Below are positions 37,431-49,458 of a DNA stretch of 64,000 bases, in pieces. The stretch comes from Nymphaea colorata. Lineage: Eukaryota; Streptophyta; Magnoliopsida; Nymphaeales; Nymphaeaceae. Where the stretch lies: NCBI RefSeq assembly GCF_008831285.2, contig NC_045143.1:12077214-12141213 (forward strand), written 5' to 3'. How positions within the stretch are numbered: position 1 is the stretch's first letter; every line of letters starts with the position of its first letter. A program made the position numbers and the translations under genes. Below the pieces are notes generated by a model. It did not search any database, was not told the DNA's origin, and worked only from the letters and a program-made list of their open reading frames with translations.

Positions 37431-37975
37431 GTGTTTTTACGACGCAAGTACCAGGCAAGCGTTTTCGCTAAGCGGTGCACGTTCATGATTTTGAAAAAGA
37501 AAAAAAGCGTCGGAGGAAAGGGATGCTTGCCTCCGTCCCCATCAACGAGAAGGGGAGGCCTTCCCTCACCGCTGGAAGCTTGTCGCTGCCTTGTGGTGGC
37601 CGGTGGACCGACCGGTGATGGCAAGGTGGCGGCAGGTCACCGGCGGTGAGTGGAGGCCTCCAACACTTTTTTTTTTTAATTATTAATATTACAAGAACAG
37701 GGGAGACAATTACCTTCCCTAAGCAGCGACCTCCCACCGCCTAGGGGAGGCGACGGCCCTCCCCTGTTCTTGTATTTTCTTTTTTTTTTTTTTAGTGAAT
37801 GTTAACAAAAATGTGATGGAGGAGGCTACTCCATCACATTTTTTTTTAACAAGAGGATGGGGCATTGCTAAAGAAAAAAAAAAAAAAAAAAGGGGGAGGC
37901 CGTCGCCTCCTTGTCGTCGCCGGCGAGATGTGCCACCCTCCATGACCCCCTCCCACGGCATTCGACCCTTAGCTG
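37431..37975. repeat. GC-rich nested hairpin (foldback) region
   Basis: Several perfect inverted repeats overlap. ACAAGAACAGGGGAG (37691-37705) pairs with its complement at 37759-37773. GGAGGCGACGGCC (37746-37758) pairs with 37898-37910. AATGTGATGGAG (37810-37821) pairs with 37829-37840 around a 7-base loop. Long A and T runs flank the arms. Base composition is much more GC-rich than the DNA on either side. Open frames on both strands here are a by-product of the palindromes. Confidence 0.7.
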
Positions 37976-40900
37976 TTTTTATTTTATTTTATTTTATGGC
38001 GTGACGAAAGACATTATATATATGTCAATCAGTTACCTTTATGATCAATGGTTATTTTTTATTATGTGTTGTAAAAAACCATTGCAAAAGGAGCATTTGG
38101 GATGGATGGCCAATTACTTGACAAATGTTTTTAGCAACAAAATGCACCTTCTGCAACAGAATTTTAGCAACACACAATAAAAAAGCCATCCAATTGTAGG
38201 AGTAGCTGGTTTATTTTAATTTTCCTATATATAAAAATGGATAGGTGTACGATTAGGTGCAAGACCATAAAAGTCATTTTGGTTGTTGATATTTTCTAGA
38301 TGAAAAACTAAGAGAAATCAAGGAGAAAAAAAAAGAGATTTAATTACTTTCAAATTTTAAATGAGCAAAAATATATGTGAATTTTAGTTTTACAGAGCTA
38401 GGCAAGTTTGATTCATTAGTTTATAGGCCAAAATATGGGCCATTTAGTTGCAAGAAAGATTCAATTTCAGGCATATTGATTGGCAACTTAGTTTTAGTGC
38501 ACAATTTAACATTTAGTTGGCAAAAAGTAATGTGTGATTTAGTATCAATGAATAATTTAGTTTTATGTAATGAAAGAGATTGACAATTGAAGAGAAAAAT
38601 AATACGGTGAATTTAGTTCATGAAGCAATTCAATTAGTAGCTACAAACAGAGTAGGCCAATTTTATTCACAGTAGTACGAGCAGCAGCGTTGTTTTAATT
38701 TGTCATAATTTGTCATTTAGTTTAAGTAGCAAAAGCATAAGTGCTTTATTTTCAGGTTTGTGAATGGTGGGGCAGTTTAGTTTAAGGGCATGATTTGATT
38801 TATAGTTAGCCAAAGATGAGTTTGTTTTAATGTATGATTAAATTTGCATCACATGAAACTGTTGTTGCAGCCTTCTCTCCTTGTATTTGTAACCAAGCTT
38901 TTAACTGTTGAAATAAAGTTTTGTTTTTTGAATGACAATATGGCAATGTAGCTAATACATGATTTTGAACAAAAGCATGACATAATAATGAGGTACCCAA
39001 TAATGAATTGGGCTGTTTTGTTTCTCTATTTATTTATTGAACATGACTTCCCACGATACTATTTTTTCCTTCATGGCTTTATGTCATTTTACTGAATGAA
39101 GATGAAGATGGATAGAAAGTTTGATGTTTTTGGAAACCTTGTTATCCTTTTCACTACTATAAGTTTTTAGAAACTCTCCACACATGTAATCAACGAATTC
39201 CAACAATAAGGCAAAACAAGTAATAACGCATGGAATGCATCATCTTATTTTCATGCATCTATCCATGCTTTTATAGATTTAAAATACTTGGTAATGTCAA
39301 CAAACTCTCGTCCAAATTTCTTAGCTTTCATTGTAGAAATAAGAGATTTATATGTGTTTTAGTGGATTGGAGCAATGCCATTCCAATATCCAGATCTAAA
39401 TCCAACCAAATGGATTTTGATTAGGACTTGGATTAGATTTGGCCCCATGTTCATACTCAAGACTCAGATTTCATGTTTTTATAAGTCCAAAGGCCCAAAA
39501 GTGCCCTCTATGGGGCATCCAAAAGTGCCACTATGAAAACTATTTTATAAATATTTTCAACATAAGAGGGCTTTGTAATTTTACTAAAAGTTGGAAACAT
39601 ATAGGGGTTGTCCAGCAATGGAGTCCCTTGTCCAAATATCAGAATTGTCGTGCATCCTTCTTTGAATGCAGCTGAGTTGGTTGGGCACTTTTCACTTTCT
39701 TGATCAACATTATTGAGTTGGTTGAACAATTTCCTCCATTTTCCTCATTTGTTTTGGTGCTTTTTTTCCACTCATTTCCCTTTTCTTGTTTTGCTGGCTG
39801 GTTTTGTAATAGCAGCAAGGAGAAAGTGGAGTTCCCTCCTCACCTTGAGTTGGTTGGGTGCCATTAGCAGTTTCAAGCATTTTTTAGTTGTTGACTGCCT
39901 ATAACTCTTTCCATGTCTTCCCATTTTCCATCCTTGTGTTTATTGGATCTCTGCTACACCTGGGAAGACTAGAGATCAAGTTGGAGGACATTTTGAAATT
40001 GACTGCAATATGTTCAGTTATTTTCACCCCTTTCTTTAGATATAGGAGTAGGCTAAACTTTAGTTTATGTTGATTTTTGATTAAGTGTTTTATGTGTTGT
40101 CCCGAACCATGTTCAATACATGCTTCATGCCATGGTTTGTAGCATGTTAGGAATTTTTTTTATGCACGTCTAATTATTCATGTTGTTTCATGTTTATGTT
40201 TAGACTAGAGTAGGTTCATATTTGTTTCATTTAGAAATAGTTTAGATGTTTAGATGATATATGTTTGCTGGTTTACTTTATTATTTTTTCGATGTTTGAC
40301 ATGCCTATTCAAGCATATATTTGGTGTAAATTTTACCAAATTTGATTAGGTCTTGCAGCTAGAGAGTCAACATCTAGGATGCCAATCTTTGCATCCTAGA
40401 GCACATAGTTGTAGGGATTTTTGTGGCCATGTTTGAAAAGGACTTTGTTTTGCCTATGTTTTGCATGTGTTTTGTGAGGTTAATAGCTGCTGGTTGGGGC
40501 CGTGTACCAGCCTTCGAGGTAGGATTTTATGCTTTGTTTTGCGTTGTTACTTCTTATTATGATTTATGTGATATGATAGTCTAAAAATGCATTAGGTCCT
40601 TTTGACAGTAAGAATTTCAATCATGAGTAGTTTAGGAACAAACTAGGGTTTATCCCTCCTAGAGTTTAGGAGAACGGTTTCTAAATTTTAGCCTTTGATT
40701 CACCTTCTATAGTAGTTCATCTAAAGATCAACCTCATGTTTGGCTTCATCTAGATTTTGAGTCTTAGTTAGAGTCCTAATCCAATTAGGAGATCATGTTA
40801 ATTAAAAGCCATACATTAGTTGATTCATAAGGAATCTTAGGACTAGTCAGAATCAAACTTCTCAATTCTTGTTAGGTTAAGAAACTTCTCATTATTGAAG

Positions 40901-42717
40901 CTTCCTAAAAGCTTGCCTTAGTTTCTGGCTTCATGGGTGGATTACTCTAGAATAGCATATAGGATGCTTATTAGTTCAATTAAGTTTTCATTATTGCATT
41001 TTACTTAGCTGAGTTTCAAGTATAGAAATTAGAATTAGGGTTTCCTAGAGAATTATCTAAAACCCTAGTGGATGAGCTTATGTTGGACTCTATTGGGGCA
41101 TGAGCTCCAAAAGACATACGCCTCTAGGGCATGCTAGATAGTCTTCTTTATAGGCCACATTAAGTTAGTTATTTAATCATTTTACATTGTGGTTCATAAT
41201 ATTTGATAGATTTAGGATTTCATATGGTTGCATTAGGTTTTGTAGCTAGAGTTTCTAGAATCAATTAAAAGGTTTGCTTAAGGGATAAGCATGGGCGCCC
41301 ATTTGGTTTGGTCCAGAGCAATTTAACTCTATAATTATAGGGGCCAACTTTCCCCTTGAGCCCCACCTCAGATGATTTCATTTTAGAATATCCAATTTAT
41401 TTCGGTTTGTTTTTCATTTAATATATGCATCTAGAAAATAAATTACATAATTTACATGTCAACTCCTTAAGAGATGCCACATCATCTCTGCCACCTCATT
41501 TCTTTTTTATTTCTTCTTTCTTTTCAATCCTTCCCTCTCCCTCTTCCATGGCATCCCTATGGTTATACATTACATTAGGTTTGCATTTTACTTAGTTACT
41601 TTAGGTTTTCATCTTAGGTCATTTAGATTTTACATTATTTAGTTAATTAACTTAGGTGAACCCTAATTATTATGGTTGACTATCGGTCCTATGTATAGTT
41701 AGCATACTTCTCCACTGCTCAACCTTGTGCCCCACCCTCATGTAGGTCCCATCCCACCTGATACATAGCTTAATCTAAATTAGGGTTTTGTTGAGTCTTC
41801 ACTTCAACTTTGGTAAGCTAGTTAACCTAATTAATTATTTAAAATCTACAGTAGATGATGTTAGCTTTAGTTCTTATGGATCTAAGCAAATGATGCGAGC
41901 TTTAAGGTGTACATCTTATGCATCTTTTAGTGGGGTTGACCATGTGCTTGATCATCAAGGTTAGCTTAATCAGCCCATGTGAGTGAATCATATTAGGGTT
42001 AGCAAAGTGTCTCAATTAGGGGTTTGATTTGATTTGTCTTGTCATGTTTAATTGCTTTGTGTCATGAGTTAGTTTAGGGTATATGTTCTGCTTTTTTTTT
42101 TAATATTGTAGTATGTTGAATTGAGTCCTAGAAAGGCATGTTTAATTGTTTTTATAGAACTGCTCTTCTTGCAAACCAAGAGGAAGGATAGTTGTTTGAA
42201 GTTTAAGCAAATATCTTAAAAATTTCTTGCTTATAGCTTATTGTTGTTTGGAAACATGTATCAAGCACAACTAGATTTCTTTTGTCTTTTATGCATTTGC
42301 CTTGAAATAATGCAGATTTAATTATCAAGTCCCAATAAAGCAAGTAATTCCTTTTCAATGTGCACATGCTACTTGACCACATTCCTTATGGACTCAACCG
42401 GACCTACCACTACTACTATGGAAGTTGGAAAATTAAGACAGTGAGTGTCTTTTATTAATTTCAATGCAAGTATCATTTCAAAAGTGTTCATATGAAAATC
42501 GCATCAACAAGTCGATCGTAAATATGCTTGATGTGAATACTCCATAAGGCAACAAATGAACGTGTATAGAGATGAGGATCAACCCTTACTAATCCATTCC
42601 TTACAATAGATAAAGACTATTTAAGCTTACCAAAAGGATAACAATTGACTCTTTGCAACTCATTCCTATGAAAACCTAGCAAACAATCATTAAAGGTCAT
42701 GAAGGACATTGAAGTAT
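37976..42717. other. Long intergenic region, no gene recognised
   Basis: About 4.7 kb of T-rich sequence with many short stop-bounded frames. 38380-38900 is rich in TTTAGTTT pieces. 40080-42100 reads like old noncoding transposon sequence (many TTAGG and TAGTT words), but no domain, LTR pair or TIR was found. It could hide a very old element below what can be recognised by eye. Confidence 0.4.
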
Positions 42718-43025
42718 TGTTCAAAGAGAGAATATCTTTGTGCTAGCATTGGTTATTAGTGTTTATCATTTTCTTTTGTTGGTGGAGGATCCTAATTGGA
42801 TCATATCCTATATTCTTGGCAATGCATTCCTTTTTTTTTATCCTTCTTACTTTAAAGTATGTGGTTAGGTTGTAATCAATTTTTATCCATGTGCAAGTGT
42901 TGAAGGGGATACATGAATAAATAATCCAGTTGTTGGCTGCTTTCTCTTGTGGATGTAGGTCATGTAACTGAACCATGTAATTTTGGTGCCTTGTTTTCAT
43001 TGTATACTTTATTTATCTTTGAACA
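42718..43025 (+). repeat. 5' LTR of the copia element
   Basis: Starts TGTTCAAAG and ends TTGAACA, the usual TG..CA form. It aligns with 47614-47897. An extra piece near 42745-42770 (TTATTAGTGTTTATCATTTT) is absent from the 3' copy. Confidence 0.8.
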
Positions 43026-43040
43026 TGGTATATAGCACGG
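43026..43040 (+). other. Primer-binding site (tRNA-Met) of the copia element
   Basis: TGGTATATAGCACGG begins at the first base after the 5' LTR. It matches the TGGTATCAGAGCACGG pattern used by plant copia elements apart from a small lesion in the middle. Confidence 0.75.
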
Positions 43041-43717
43041 GATGGAACTTCATTTTTTATTATTTCTTGGTGTTCGTGGTTGAGACATGTTGGTGCTACT
43101 GGTGGTTGCAGCAATGGCTGAAGCGTCAAACTTTAATAGTGAAAGTTCAAATGGAAAGCTTATTAAAAAATAGTTGTGCAAGAGCAAACTAGTCTTGCAG
43201 TTAAGATCACCACCACATTGTTGAAGGGGACCAACTACTTAGCATGGTCATGATCAGTTATGTTATATCTCAATGGAAGGTCCAAACTCAAACATGTTAC
43301 TTGTGACTTACGTAAACTTAAAGAGTCAAACCCCATGTACAAGGAGTGGAGATCTAACAACCATATGGTGATGGCCTGACTATTCAATTTGATAGACCCA
43401 AGACTTAACATGGGTTTATGTTTTCTAAGATGACAGAGCATAATTAGAGAAAAGCAAAGGAATTGCACAATGAGAAAATGATATAGCATGCATGTTCCAT
43501 CTATCAAAAAGTATATTGGCATACAGAAAAGGAGGAATAAACTCTTAGTGAGTACCTCGTGACATGCAAGGTATTGTGGGATGAGTTGGATTTTCTTACT
43601 AGAATATTTGCTAATCTTAGAACTAAAGAGAGGCTACATGAACATATTTTTTTTTTGAACTATTGAGTATTGACTAGTATTGGACCAGAATATGAAACTA
43701 TACATAGTTAGATTTTA

Positions 43718-44038
43718 ATGATGTCCGAGTTACCTTCTCTCTCTATTATTTGTTCTATTTTGATCAGAGATGATTATTGTAAAGGAGTTATGAACATGAC
43801 AACAAACACTAATGAGGAAGACCCAAATAAGATGACATTTCATGTAACTAATAAACGAGGTCATGCTAGCAAATGGAAGTCTCACTCCAAGAGGTTTTGC
43901 AGTTATTGTAAAAAGGGAGGACATACCCATGAGCGGTGTTGGGATATTCACGGGAAGCCACCCAACTTGAAAAATAATGAGAAAAAAGAGTCTTCAACTA
44001 CTGCCAAAATTGTTGCAACTCATGATAACAACTTCTAA
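43718..44038 (+). pseudogene. copia gag fragment with CCHC zinc knuckle
   Basis: The frame contains CSYCKKGGHTHERC, a C-x2-C-x4-H-x4-C zinc knuckle, followed by WDIHGKPPNL, the usual context in copia gag proteins. It is open for 106 codons and then ends early. Upstream gag sequence (43120-43700) is recognisable only in pieces. Confidence 0.75.
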
Positions 44039-44683
44039 AATTCCTATTTTGTTGGAAAAAATAAATGAACTATTGAATTGCGTTAAAGGCCAAGAAGGTG
44101 TTACGACTGGATGAGCTAGTCTAAAAAATCAAGCTAACAAAGGTATGCCTTCATTTGATTTGGGTTGACAACTTAGGTGTGATAATGAAGTATGCCTTGT
44201 TAAAAAAATATTCTCATGCTTCTTAGAACTCAGTCACTATTACTGATGGGTCTTCCATGAAAGTAGAAGAGATTGGTGAATTGTCTATACTTGATATTGA
44301 TAAGAATGCTAAAGTGTTGGACATGTGCAATATGTTATCTAATTTACTTTCAGTATCACGATGAGTACATATATGCATTCCCAAGTTAATTTTACTCCAA
44401 CTACTATGATGGTTCAAGACATTGCAAAGATGAAGATGATTGGTGAAGGCCAATTGTAACATGGTCTTTACAAAATGAAGGATTGTGCAGCTTGAGGGTT
44501 GGTGGCTAGAATTGATGGAGAAGGAGCACTCTAGCACAAGAGGATGGTCACCATTCAAGTCATGCATTGACTAAATTAATGCATAGTTTGTTTTTTATTC
44601 AAGTTTGTGTGTGATTTGCAAGTTTGCAAAGATGACTAGGCTGCCTTTTTGTGGTTCCAAACATGACATGAGCTCTTTTTGAA

Positions 44684-45330
44684 TTGATACACGCTGATGT
44701 TCAAGGACCAGCCCTAGTGGAGTCTTATTCTCATTTTCAATATTATGTGTCATTTATTAATGATTTTTCTAGGACAAAATGGATTTATTTGTTGAAATTT
44801 AAAGATGAAGTATTCTCTAAATTTCAAGAATTTTATAAAATGGTGGAGACTAAACTTGAGACTTGCATTAAGATCCTTAGGTCTAACAATAGGCCTGAGT
44901 TTAAAAATGATTTTTTTTTGAAAATTTTGAAAAAGTGCATGGTTTACATCATCAATTTATGTGTTGTGGGACACCTCAATAGAACAAATTTGCTGAGCAC
45001 TAAAATTGGCACCTTCTTGAGTCCTCTAGGTTGCTCTTATTCCAAACAAACTTGCCTAAAAAGTTCTTGAGAGACACCTTGACGAAAATTTGCTATATTA
45101 TTAATCAAACTCCTTCAAAGCATTTGAAAGGGAAAGCTCCACTTGAGATTCTTTTGAATAAGAAAATCAATATCAGTCATATGATTTTGGGTGCACTATT
45201 TATGTTAAGACCCAATATGTATATAAACTAGGTCCTAAAGTTACCAAGTGTGTGTTTTTGAGATATTCCTTATCAAAAAGGTTATTGCTGCTATGATTCT
45301 ACATAAAAAAGACTTCCTATATTGTGATGT
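44684..45330 (+). pseudogene. copia integrase fragment
   Basis: Islands HADVQGPALVESYSHFQYYV and FINDFSRTKWIYLLKFKDEV are the copia integrase core. ILRSNNRPEF follows, and after a stop comes INQTPSKHLKGKAPLEIL. Frameshifts near 45060 and 45230 break the frame. Confidence 0.8.
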
Positions 45331-45959
45331 CATATTTGATGAAAACACACCCTTGTTTTTAGTTGATCGTGAAGAAAGATAGGGAGTCCATCCTAGTGGA
45401 CAGTTGTGTGGCTCTCATGGATGAATATAAGAGATTTGACATTATGATTTCTTAATCTTACTTTGGTGATTGTGAAAATATCATTCGTAATGAGGTCGAA
45501 CAACGATCAGACGAGACTAGGCAAGGCCAAGTTGAGAGCAAGCAACATGAAAGCAATCAAGGAACTTTTGAAATCTTGGATATCATGAAGCTCGTCAACT
45601 AAATGAGGAGGAGCAAGGTGAACTTGTGGTGCGACAAGTTGAATGGGCTATAGAACGTCCAAGGTATCTTAATGATTATGTCACCTATGTTGTTGGTTCA
45701 TATCCTTAAAAAAATTTATTTGAATTATGATCATATGCTTACTAGTCATGTGGCTTTCTTGAGCAATATCTCTTGTCAAAGTTTCAACGTCTTATCAAGA
45801 AGTCAAAAGTCAACTAGTGTGGATCCATGCAATGAAAGAAGAGCTGGACGCTCTTTACAAGAACCGTACATGAGACATCATCTCTCTACCAAGGGACAAA
45901 AAGTCTGTTGGATGTTTATAGGTACATACAACTGGTATAATAGTGACGGGACCATCGAG

Positions 45960-46757
45960 AGATGCATGGTTGGTAGCCAAAGAATATACACAGACTCATG
46001 GTTTAGATTATGAAGAGATCTTTGATCCTGTAGCAAAAATGAATACTATTATAGTTCTCTTGTATCTTGCTTGTAATTTTGAATGACCCTCAATTAAATG
46101 TTAAAAATGCCTTTTTGGTGGAAGATTTAAGCGAAGAAGTGTATATGCAGTTGTCTCCTAGCCATCCTCAAGAAGAGAATCCTAACTTGGTGTCGGGACT
46201 CAAAAATCCATATATGGATTGAAGTAGTCACCAAGGAAGTGTAGCTCTAGAAGGTAAAAACTTCTTAAGAAGTTACGCATATACTGTTTGTTTATCCGTT
46301 ACTTAGGTGAGCAACTTAGGTGAGCAACTGGTTAATGTTCTTATATATGTAGATGATATTATTATTACAAAAAATGAGTTAGAGAATATTTCAAAAATTA
46401 AACAGTTTCTCAATCGAGCTTTTGAGATCAAAGATTGGGGTAGGTTCTGCTACTTATTGGGAATAGAAATATCTAAGTCAAGGAAAGGGCTGTTTTTATC
46501 TCAACCTAAATATGTTCTTGAGTGATACATGGAAAGCATGAAGCAAACCTGTTGATACTCCTGTCGAACCTTGTGTGAAACTTGATAAAATTGAAGACGA
46601 GACTATAGAGGACATCATGGAGTACCAATGGCTTATGAGAAAGCTGATATATCTCATTGTTACTAGACTAGATATCATGTAAGTGGTGAGACTTGTTAGT
46701 CGATACATGCATGCATGTAAATCTATACATGTAAGAGCAATTGACAGAATTCTTAAG
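45960..46757 (+). pseudogene. copia reverse transcriptase fragment
   Basis: The strongest island is LIYVDDIIITKNELE (46337 on) with the YVDD catalytic box, followed by FLNRAFEIKDWG and YLLGIEISKSRKGLFLSQ. A small duplication, GTGAGCAACTTAG, occurs at 46307-46330. The coding segment is cut at 46757 by the solo LTR. Confidence 0.8.
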
Positions 46758-47114
46758 TAAAAGAGGACGAGAGATAGAGAGACAACTCAGGCAATTGAAT
46801 CAATCTCTTGTGTTAAGCTTTGCAAGAGTGTTCTTTAGATTTTATAGTGTATTGACTAGATGTTACAAAGCTGGAGTTATTTGGCAATAACGTTACACAA
46901 CTGTACAATGTTACAAGGCTGCTATATATATGGTAATATTACAAACGAGGAGTTATGGATGCAGCTTGAATGTTGAAATCTTTTCCTCGTTGAGATGATT
47001 CTTGACACGGTAATCCTTGATTGCCAATCTTTAGCCGTTGACATCTCTTTCCTTAATAAGATGATTCTTCACACGGTAGCCAATCTTCATCCATTGACAT
47101 CTCTTTCCTTAACA
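46758..47114 (-). mobile_element. Solo LTR inserted in the copia polymerase region
   Basis: A 357-bp insertion interrupts the coding sequence between the end of reverse transcriptase and the RNase H segment KYLKKTPRQGL. It is flanked by direct copies of TTAAG (46753-46757 and 47115-47119). On the minus strand it begins TGTTAAGGAAAGAGATGTCA. It has a typical LTR middle (GTAACATTGTACAGTTGTGT) and ends in CTCTTTTA, where CA is expected. The first third carries a diverged 60-bp tandem repeat (GATGATTCTT-ACACGGTA on the plus strand). No internal retrotransposon sequence remains. Confidence 0.65.
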
Positions 47115-47578
47115 TTAAGTATCTGAAAAAAACCCCAAGGCAAGGTTTGAGGTATAAAATCAATAAAAATGTTGAAATAGAAGTTTATTCAGATTTAGAT
47201 TGGGCAGGAAGTTTTGACAGAAAATCTATCACTTGGTATCATGTTTATGTTGGGGGAAACTTGGTCTCTTGGAAGAGTAAAAAGTAACAAACAGTCTCTA
47301 GTGCTGAAACAGAGTGTAGAGCCATCATCTTGATTAAATCTCTTATTGAAGAGATCGGTTTCAAAGTCGACTGTCCTATTCCCATGTATTGTGATAACCA
47401 GACATATCCATATTTCAGCAAATTCAATCTTTTATGAGAGAACGAGACATATAGAAATCAATTGGCATTATGTGCAGAAGAAAGCGCTAAGAAAGGAGAT
47501 TGCAGCTCAAATCAATCGGCAGATGGACATACTAAGGGTATGAATGTCATGCAATTCAATGATATTAAATACAAGTGA
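47115..47578 (+). pseudogene. copia RNase H fragment
   Basis: Islands VYSDLDWAGSFDRKSITWY, GGNLVSWKSKK and SSAETECRAI are the RNase H core. A later stretch has HTKGM-like residues. Stops follow SWKSKK and occur elsewhere. Confidence 0.8.
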
Positions 47579-47602
47579 GGCTGCATAAACTCGGACGCCC
47601 CC

Positions 47603-47613
47603 TTGAGGGGGAG
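47603..47613 (+). other. Polypurine tract of the copia element
   Basis: TTGAGGGGGAG lies immediately upstream of the 3' LTR, in the usual place and form for plant copia elements. Confidence 0.8.
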
Positions 47614-47897
47614 CATTAAAAGAAAGAATATCTTTGTGTTGGTGTTTGGTGGAGGATCCTAATTGGATCATATCCTGTATCCTTGACAGTGTATCTTTCA
47701 TTTTCTTATCTTTCCTATTTTAAAGGACGGTTAGGTTGTAATTGCTTACTATCCCTGTGCAAGTGTTGAAGGGGATACCTGCATAAATACAGTAATATAG
47801 CCGTTGGCTTCTTTCTCTCATGGATGTAGGCATGCGACCGAATCATGTAATTCTGGTCCTTACTTTTCTTATGTGCCCATTTATTTATCTATCTAAA
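47614..47897 (+). repeat. 3' LTR of the copia element
   Basis: Begins CATTAAAAG (the first T of TG changed) and ends ATCTAAA (the CA end is lost). The body aligns with the 5' LTR. Confidence 0.75.
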
Positions 47898-48240
47898 GAA
47901 GGCCATTGAGGTAAAAGCATGAGAAAGACATGCAAGTAAAGGAACAAGTAATTAAGGTTGATCCATGTGTTTTTATTCATAAGCAATATGGGTTTAGAGC
48001 CTGCTTCGGTACTTGGGAGGCTACACATCACCATTTGCAATCTAGGATCATAGCACCCAATGCACTATTTATATGTAAGCCAGCTCACCAGCTATGCCGG
48101 GAGCCATAATCAGCCTTGATGTGAGTCTCGGTTGGGACTTTCATGTACAAAAAGTGAATTCAAAAGTGAAATTTTGCAGGTACAAGGAATTCATACGTCC
48201 ACCCAGGGCAACCTAAAAGTGAATTGAAGGTACACAGCAA

Positions 48241-48277
<37 letters not shown>

Positions 48278-48450
48278 CTCAAGTCAAACCCCAGCAATCC
48301 CCCGAACACGAGCATGTGTTGGGCGGTGGAAGAAACTACATAAATTCAAAAGTGAAATCTTGCCGAGTACAAGGAAGCTCTATCTCGAAGCAGGGCTGCC
48401 TCGAATCGAGTTGAAACTACAAAAGTGATGGCAGGCAGCAGCAGTTTCAT
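47898..48450. other. Intergenic and MTERF6 3' UTR, with GA microsatellite
   Basis: Holds the expected 3' UTR of the minus-strand MTERF6 gene. An uninterrupted GA run lies at 48245-48277. A short sequence, AAATTCAAAAGTGAAAT, at about 48342 also appears in similar form at 48158. No gene was recognised. Confidence 0.5.
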
Positions 48451-49458
48451 TTAGAAGGGGGTGGCAACGCTGGGCAAGCCGAAGCGCAAAGCAAACTTCT
48501 TTTGGTTACACTCGAAGATGTCAACCAAGCTGCAATTTTCTTCCTGCTTGTAAGCCATTAATCTGTACCTGAATTCAATCCTTTTCTTGAGCCCGTGTTG
48601 GAAAAATTCTGGATACTCAGCCACCTCGTCGACCTTTCTGCCCATGACATGGACCAGAAACCTGATCCTCGGTTCCAGCGAGTTCTTTATACTCTTAACC
48701 AGAACAGGTGGGAACCCAGCTACCAACTTGGCAATCTGGGAAGGGCCAAGGCCGCTTGTTCGAAGAAATTCCAGATTCGGCCTCAACGTCTTCTCTGCAT
48801 CTCTGCACAGCACTTGGGGAAATGTCATGGCCACCCGCTGTAGGCCCTCATCCTTCAGTCCGATTGAGCGCAGGAAGTCGGCCGTCGGCCGCAGACGCTT
48901 CTCTATACTGTAGCCCATGATGTAGGGATTCTTCACCAGGATCCTGCCCACCGCACCTTCCTTGTTGGAAACCAAACCGGTGAGGAAGTCCACAACGGGC
49001 AGGAGCTTCAACTCTATGCTGTAGCTGATTAGCCTTGGGTTAAGCATGATCAGCTTGCCGACCTCAGCTTCAGGAATGCCCAGCGCCTGAAAGAATGCCA
49101 GCAAGGGGCAGAGCTTCTCCTCGACGCTATGAGAGAGGATGTAGGGGAATTTGAGGATGGCGGAGGTCACTTCCTTGGGCTTCTTACTCAACGCCTTCAA
49201 GCACTCCACCGTCGGCCTCAGCCTCTCGTCCAGACCCAAAACCAGCAACTTCGGACACTTGCGTATAAGAGCAGGAAGCTTCCTCCTTGGGATCCCCATA
49301 TCCCCAAAGTATTTCCAGTTCTCCTGCGCTCTCTCCGCCTCTGTGAACTCTAAACGCTTGCATTTCTGGAGCATCTGCCCCACGCATTTTTCGTCAAAGC
49401 CTTTCTCCTTGAGGAATCCAAGAACGCTTTGTTGTTGCACGCCCCCATTAATATCCAT
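48451..49458 (-). CDS. MTERF6: Mitochondrial transcription termination factor family, MTERF6
   Basis: A single uninterrupted exon encodes 335 aa, from ATG 49458 to TGA/TAG-type stop at 48451. It is built of repeated mTERF units of about 30 residues with the usual proline after a hydrophobic turn: LIRKCPKLLVLGLDERLRP, ILKFPYILSHSVEEKLCPLL, IMLNPRLISYSIELKLLPV, LVKNPYIMGYSIEKRLRPT, FPQVLCRDAEKTLRPNLEF and FPPVLVKSIKNSLEPRIRF. The C-terminal YPEFFQHGLKKRIEFRYRLM is a family hallmark. Length and these segments match Arabidopsis MTERF6 (PDE191), which acts in organelles and is needed for chloroplast tRNA-Ile maturation. The N-terminus (MDINGGVQQQS) is not an obvious transit peptide, as I also recall for the Arabidopsis protein. 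No truncation or frameshift is seen. Confidence 0.92.
   Translation of the reverse strand: MDINGGVQQQSVLGFLKEKGFDEKCVGQMLQKCKRLEFTEAERAQENWKYFGDMGIPRRKLPALIRKCPKLLVLGLDERLRPTVECLKALSKKPKEVTSAILKFPYILSHSVEEKLCPLLAFFQALGIPEAEVGKLIMLNPRLISYSIELKLLPVVDFLTGLVSNKEGAVGRILVKNPYIMGYSIEKRLRPTADFLRSIGLKDEGLQRVAMTFPQVLCRDAEKTLRPNLEFLRTSGLGPSQIAKLVAGFPPVLVKSIKNSLEPRIRFLVHVMGRKVDEVAEYPEFFQHGLKKRIEFRYRLMAYKQEENCSLVDIFECNQKKFALRFGLPSVATPF

Larger units (their letters stand above)
42718..47897 (+). mobile_element. Decayed full-length Ty1/copia LTR retrotransposon
   Basis: Two LTRs (42718-43025 and 47614-47897) share long blocks such as GGTGGAGGATCCTAATTGGA and GTGCAAGTGTTGAAGGGGAT. Between them, in copia order, lie a gag zinc knuckle, integrase, reverse transcriptase and RNase H. 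A primer-binding site follows the 5' LTR and a purine tract precedes the 3' LTR. All coding parts are broken by stops and frameshifts, and the LTRs differ by indels and many substitutions, so the insertion is old. A solo LTR at 46758-47114 splits the polymerase region. Confidence 0.88.

Noticed and set aside
37976-42717. Searched for LTR pairs or a gypsy element in the long intergenic stretch
   Set aside because: No paired repeats, primer site or coding islands could be supported by eye.
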